Source: Verrucomicrobiia bacterium (GTDB lineage: Bacteria > Verrucomicrobiota > Verrucomicrobiia > Verrucomicrobiales > Akkermansiaceae). Taken from it: 16,325 nucleotides of DNA. The translations under genes were made by a program, and so were the position numbers. The notes beneath the pieces are model-generated. The model was not told the origin of the DNA and did not search any database. It saw only the letters and a program-made list of their open reading frames with translations. This document shows, piece by piece, positions 13,435 to 16,325 of the stretch. The DNA lies in the NCBI GenBank assembly GCA_947460915.1, contig CANHKJ010000039.1, forward strand, positions 1-16,325, written 5' to 3'. Within the stretch, counting starts at the first letter, position 1. Each line of letters begins with the position of its first letter.

Positions 13435-14544
13435 CTAAACACCCACCCGCAAATCTCTGGCACTCCATAGATGTTCCGCCGCTACTGACGCCAACCCTCG
13501 CAACTTGCATGCTCCATCTTTTCGCTTCCCCCCAAAACGCTCACGTGCATGCGCGAAGGCTTCATTCACAAACATCTTACTGCCAATCACAGCACCAGCC
13601 GTGAAATATCGCACCCGATGCCGCAACATCGCGGCCATTTCTAGATCGCGCAGCACCGTCTCTTTGTCTTCTTGCTTTGCCATGTTCGGATCTGGCTTAG
13701 CTCCTGGTTGCAACGATTTTTCCGTGACAGTAGCCAGTCGCTTGCCCTTTTGAGCCGCGACCATGTCCCCTGACCTACCAGCCTTCCTCTCCAGCGCTAT
13801 GCCTAACAATTTCCGATAGACCCGCGCAACTTCCTTCCACTTTTCCGCTTCAAATCCAGCGCCTTTATGGCTCATGCATGCCCTAACAAGTCCTTCCCGA
13901 GCCTTTTTCCCGTTGCCCTTATTGCCTCCGCCCACCGCTTCCCCGTAGCTACTCCACCGATACTCCGCAGGATCAGTTACCATTCCGGCACGTACCGGAT
14001 TCAAGTCAATGTAAGCCGCCATCGTCCGTGCCACGATACCACTTTCGACGATAACACTCGTAAAGCGCGATTCCCACAACGTGCCAGTGCGATTGTGTTT
14101 CCGATTGAACCACTGTGTCATCCGCTGCATGACCGTTTTCATGAACTCACTCAAGTTATGCATACGATACGTGTAACGAGAATGAATTTCCGCCGCATGA
14201 GCAGAAAGTTCCGTTGCCCTCGCTTCTTTCAGCTCCTTCTCCACATCCGCAACGACCGCCTCGCTGTAAATCGCTCGAAGACGTTTCAAAAGCTCTTCAT
14301 CGCTTAATCCCTCCTCTGGCATCGGTGGCACCTCCAGCAGAATGTGAATATGGTTCGACATCATGCAGTAAGAGAGAACCCGACAGGAAGTAAAGTTCTC
14401 ATACATCCGCATAAAAATCCGAAACTGCTCTCGTTCTACGTCACCAAAAGCAAATCTCCGCTCCACAACCCGAGAGACACAGTGATAAATCACCGGTTTC
14501 ACCCGCGAATTCTTCCATGGAGCCAACCACCGCGCCCGTCTCAT
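13435..14544 (-). CDS. IS200-like REP-associated tyrosine transposase (RayT type)
   Basis: The 369-residue protein is a Y1-type HUH nuclease. The opening strand is PVIYHCVSRVVERRFAFGD. The HUH metal motif is at His65/His67 in MMSNHIHILLEVP. The likely catalytic Tyr178 lies in AAYIDLNPVRAGMV, followed by YRWSSYGEA. It nicks single-stranded DNA through a tyrosine-DNA link. Ordinary TnpA proteins have about 150 residues, while this one has a helical insert after the HUH motif and a C-terminal extension. The extension ends in FTAGAVIGSKMFVNEAFAHA and KRKDGACKLRGL, as I recall for verrucomicrobial relatives. The reading frame is intact. AGGA lies immediately before the ATG, too close for an ideal Shine-Dalgarno. 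Palindromic and tandem repeats lie just upstream of the start. Confidence 0.9.
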   Translation of the reverse strand: MRRARWLAPWKNSRVKPVIYHCVSRVVERRFAFGDVEREQFRIFMRMYENFTSCRVLSYCMMSNHIHILLEVPPMPEEGLSDEELLKRLRAIYSEAVVADVEKELKEARATELSAHAAEIHSRYTYRMHNLSEFMKTVMQRMTQWFNRKHNRTGTLWESRFTSVIVESGIVARTMAAYIDLNPVRAGMVTDPAEYRWSSYGEAVGGGNKGNGKKAREGLVRACMSHKGAGFEAEKWKEVARVYRKLLGIALERKAGRSGDMVAAQKGKRLATVTEKSLQPGAKPDPNMAKQEDKETVLRDLEMAAMLRHRVRYFTAGAVIGSKMFVNEAFAHARERFGGKRKDGACKLRGLASVAAEHLWSARDLRVGV

Positions 14545-14588
14545 TCCTCACATTGTATGGGATTCAACCAAGATTACAAAAGAATTCT

Positions 14589-14609
14589 AAAAAGGGTCTG
14601 TCCCTTTTT
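14589..14609. repeat. Palindrome upstream of the transposase, REP-like
   Basis: AAAAAGGG-TCTGT-CCCTTTTT is a perfect inverted repeat with 8-bp arms and a 5-nt centre. It lies 45 bases upstream of the transposase start. REP-associated transposases typically recognise short palindromes beside their genes, so this is a candidate target or end sequence. A transcriptional hairpin is the alternative. Confidence 0.6.
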
Positions 14610-14670
14610 ATGTGTTTTATAGTCCTTTTTTATAGTCCCTTTTTATGGTCCCTTTTTATGGTCCCTTTAT
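14599..14670. repeat. 13-bp tandem repeat block beside the transposase
   Basis: Copies of the unit RGTCCCTTTTTAT lie head to tail. The copy at 14599-14611 is variant, and 14612-14620 is a shortened copy. 14621-14633 has one base fewer C, 14634-14646 and 14647-14659 are full copies, and 14660-14670 lacks two T residues. The first unit overlaps the right arm of the palindrome at 14589-14609, so the array may have grown by slippage from that arm. Confidence 0.8.
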
Positions 14671-14774
14671 GAAACCAACAACCCCAAAAATCTCGTCAAT
14701 CGCGGGAGTTGAAACATTTAGTCTTAAGGTCAAAGGTCAGCAGCAAAGTAACTGACTTCATTACGGCGGATCGA

Positions 14775-14793
14775 AAGGGATTGAAAATCCCTT
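14775..14793. repeat. Perfect hairpin in the transposase-mdh gap
   Basis: AAGGGATT-GAA-AATCCCTT is an inverted repeat with 8-bp arms and a 3-nt loop. There is no T tract, so it is not a standard terminator. Its AGGG core resembles the arms of the palindrome near 14589, and it could be a second REP-like unit. The surrounding 14671-14802 shows no gene. Confidence 0.5.
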
Positions 14794-14802
14794 CTCCATC
14801 AT

Positions 14803-14838
14803 AACAAAAGCCGCTGAGCACGATGGCGCAGCGGCTTT
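14803..14838 (-). terminator. Rho-independent terminator of malate dehydrogenase
   Basis: Arms AAAGCCGCTG (14807-14816) and CAGCGGCTTT (14829-14838) form a GC-rich stem around a 12-nt loop. The minus strand continues into TTTTGTT. It lies 18 bases after the mdh stop. Confidence 0.87.
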
Positions 14839-14856
14839 AGTTGATTAAGGATGTGC

Positions 14857-15843
14857 TTACTTGAGCAGGTCTTTCACGGCATCGCGCTCTTCTTTGAGCT
14901 CGTTGATGCTGAGGTCGATCTTCTCTTGGCTGAAGGCATCGACGGGGACGCCTTGCACGACTTCCCATTTGCCATTCTCGATCGTGCGGATCGGCATGGA
15001 GGCCATGAGACCTTTTTCGATGCCGTAGGAACCATCGGAGCACACAGCGACGCTGTGCCAGTCACCTGCAGGCGTCGGTGTGATTAGGCTCTTTACGGTA
15101 TCGAGCGCGGCATTCGCAGCAGAAGCGGCGGAAGAAGCACCACGAGCTTTGATGATCGCGGCACCACGTTGTTGCACGGTGGAAATGAATTCACCCTTGA
15201 GCCACTCGACGTGGGAAATCACTTCGGTCACAGGGCGACCGTTGATTTTTGCGTTGGTGAAGTCAGGATACTGCGTAGCGGAGTGATTGCCCCAGATGCA
15301 CATGTTGGTGACCTTGGACTGATGCACGGAGGCTTTCTTCGCAAGCTGGCTCTTGGCGCGGTTTTCGTCGAGACGAGTCATCGCGAAGAAACGATCATTA
15401 GGAACGCCATCGGCATTGTTCATGGCGATGAGAGCATTGGTGTTGCAAGGATTGCCGACGACGAGAACGCGCACGTCTTTGGCTGCATTGCGAGCAATCG
15501 CTTTGCCTTGGCCGGTGAAAATTTTGCCATTGATGCCGAGCAAGTCGCCACGCTCCATCCCCGCTTTGCGAGGAACGGAACCAACGAGCAGGGCCCAGTT
15601 GGTGTTGCGGAAACCTTCGTTCAGATCCGCGGTAGGCACCACTTCATTGAGCAGAGGAAACGCGCAATCGTCCAACTCCATGACCACGCCTTCCAGCGCA
15701 GGCAGAGCGGGCTCAATCTCGATCAAGCGCAGATTCACCGGTTGATCTGGGCCAAAAACCCAGCCGGATGCGATGCGAAACAACAAAGCGTAGCCGATCT
15801 GGCCAGCGGCTCCCGTAACAGAAACAGTAATTGGTGGTTTCAT
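14857..15843 (-). CDS. mdh: Malate dehydrogenase
   Basis: The 328-residue enzyme interconverts malate and oxaloacetate with NAD in the TCA cycle, in the cytosol. The Rossmann motif VSVTGAAGQIGYALLFRIAS is at 7-26, and the acidic IEIE at 41-44 favours NAD over NADP. Substrate and catalytic residues are visible: Arg92 and Arg98 in GSVPRKAGMER, GNPCNTNA at 130-137, the Asp159/Arg162 pair in TRLDENRAK, and proton acceptor His187 in WGNHSATQYPD. It belongs to the long-form, cytosolic/Thermus-like MDH type. The frame extends 11 codons upstream, but the ATG at 15843 begins the family's usual N-terminus and has GGAAGG 8 bases before it. It is a single-gene unit. Confidence 0.97.
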   Translation of the reverse strand: MKPPITVSVTGAAGQIGYALLFRIASGWVFGPDQPVNLRLIEIEPALPALEGVVMELDDCAFPLLNEVVPTADLNEGFRNTNWALLVGSVPRKAGMERGDLLGINGKIFTGQGKAIARNAAKDVRVLVVGNPCNTNALIAMNNADGVPNDRFFAMTRLDENRAKSQLAKKASVHQSKVTNMCIWGNHSATQYPDFTNAKINGRPVTEVISHVEWLKGEFISTVQQRGAAIIKARGASSAASAANAALDTVKSLITPTPAGDWHSVAVCSDGSYGIEKGLMASMPIRTIENGKWEVVQGVPVDAFSQEKIDLSINELKEERDAVKDLLK

Positions 15844-15941
15844 AAGACGCGCCTTCCATAGACGTCTTTGTGGCATCGGTCAAGAAACGCGTGCAGCTTT
15901 CGCAAAATATGCCGCGATTTTACAAATCGAGCATCACGCAT

Positions 15942-16325
15942 TTACGGAACTTCCAGCCGAAATTGCGGAATTCTGGTAAAAACGGCCTCGCCCATGGCGG
16001 TTTCGCCGAAATACGCACCGTTCACGGTCGCTGATTCCGCCACGACGTGATAGCTGTTGTAAGTAAATTCATCGCCATTCTCGAAAAAGGGCATCTCACC
16101 GACCACTCCCTCGCCTTCTACCACTACGGTCTCTCCTTCGTCCTCGCGGACAACCCACTTGCGCCCGCGCAATGTTACGACTTCGTCCGAGTCATTCCAA
16201 ATGCGAATGGCATACAGAAAGGGATACGGTTTTTCCGCTGGGGCATCCAGTTCCGGCATGAAGCGCACCTCGCGCACCTCGACATTCCAGCCAATCAATT
16301 CTCTCACAAACAAAGCTTTAGCCGA
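15942..16325 (-). CDS. apaG: ApaG domain protein (start at or beyond window edge)
   Basis: The visible 123-128 residues form an ApaG fold, an immunoglobulin/fibronectin-like beta sandwich. Its role is not firmly known, though ApaG has been linked to cobalt/magnesium efflux and to protein-protein contacts. The hallmarks are REVRFMPELDAPAEKPYPFL, then YAIRIWNDSDEVVTLRGRKW and VEGEGVVGEMPFFENGDEFTY, which holds the GxGxxG signature. The C-terminus is IPQFRLEVP. The only in-window start is a TTG at 16313. The frame stays open to the edge and reads SAKALFVRELIGW, so the true start may lie outside. It lies 98 bases upstream of mdh on the same strand. It may be cotranscribed with mdh, but nothing in the gap proves this. 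Confidence 0.88.
   Translation of the reverse strand, partial: SAKALFVRELIGWNVEVREVRFMPELDAPAEKPYPFLYAIRIWNDSDEVVTLRGRKWVVREDEGETVVVEGEGVVGEMPFFENGDEFTYNSYHVVAESATVNGAYFGETAMGEAVFTRIPQFRLEVP

Noticed and set aside
14705..14802. A functional tRNA gene
   Set aside because: No proper anticodon arm is seen, the loop TTGAAAA lacks the conserved TTC, and the acceptor stem has mismatches.
15855..15883. TTGACC-N17-TATGGA on the minus strand as an mdh promoter
   Set aside because: The -10 match is weak and transcription would start after the Shine-Dalgarno GGAAGG, which contradicts its use by the ribosome.

Overview
The window looks like a chromosomal stretch from a Verrucomicrobiota bacterium. The main clues are an exported DUF6797-type beta-propeller protein, a long IS200-like REP-associated transposase with the C-terminal extension I associate with this phylum, an exported tandem-FKBP protein, and many genes without a clear Shine-Dalgarno sequence. 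This assignment comes from recalled gene families, not from a database search. Most of the window is intact genes with short gaps. The only clearly decayed piece is an IS630-like transposase remnant near the left end.

Layout. 1-208: the 3' end of an unrecognised + strand gene. 277-712: a frameshifted IS630-like transposase remnant (-). 925-1828: terminator and exported tandem-FKBP isomerase (-). 2066-5037: a tightly packed - strand operon of ECF sigma factor, membrane anti-sigma-like protein, exported unknown, exported DUF1573 protein and exported rhodanese. 5255-7320: divergent from it, an ArsR repressor gene whose palindromic operator abuts the start codon, followed by a CoA-disulfide/persulfide reductase with a C-terminal rhodanese domain (+). 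7393-8877: a pseudokinase-like, transmembrane, FGE/SUMF1-like fusion protein (+). 8967-9401: HU protein with a good promoter and terminator (-). 9513-10913: a YiiX/YebB-like permuted papain-fold hydrolase (+). 10940-13271: DUF6797 protein (-). 13435-14670: the transposase with a palindrome and 13-bp tandem repeats just upstream of its start (-). 14803-15843: malate dehydrogenase (-). 15942-16325: ApaG, cut at or near its start by the window edge (-).

Functional links. Two divergent units in the middle both carry rhodanese domains. On one side an ECF sigma/anti-sigma pair heads an operon of exported proteins. On the other an ArsR regulator sits before a persulfide/CoA-disulfide reductase. Together they suggest envelope stress and sulfur or thiol redox control, though this is inferred from families and gene order only. 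No CRISPR array, rRNA, convincing tRNA or prophage was seen. I did not find a clearly new defence-type system. The best leads are the pseudokinase-FGE fusion, the sigma-DUF1573-rhodanese operon, the ArsR operator overlapping a possibly leaderless start, and the transposase-linked repeats.
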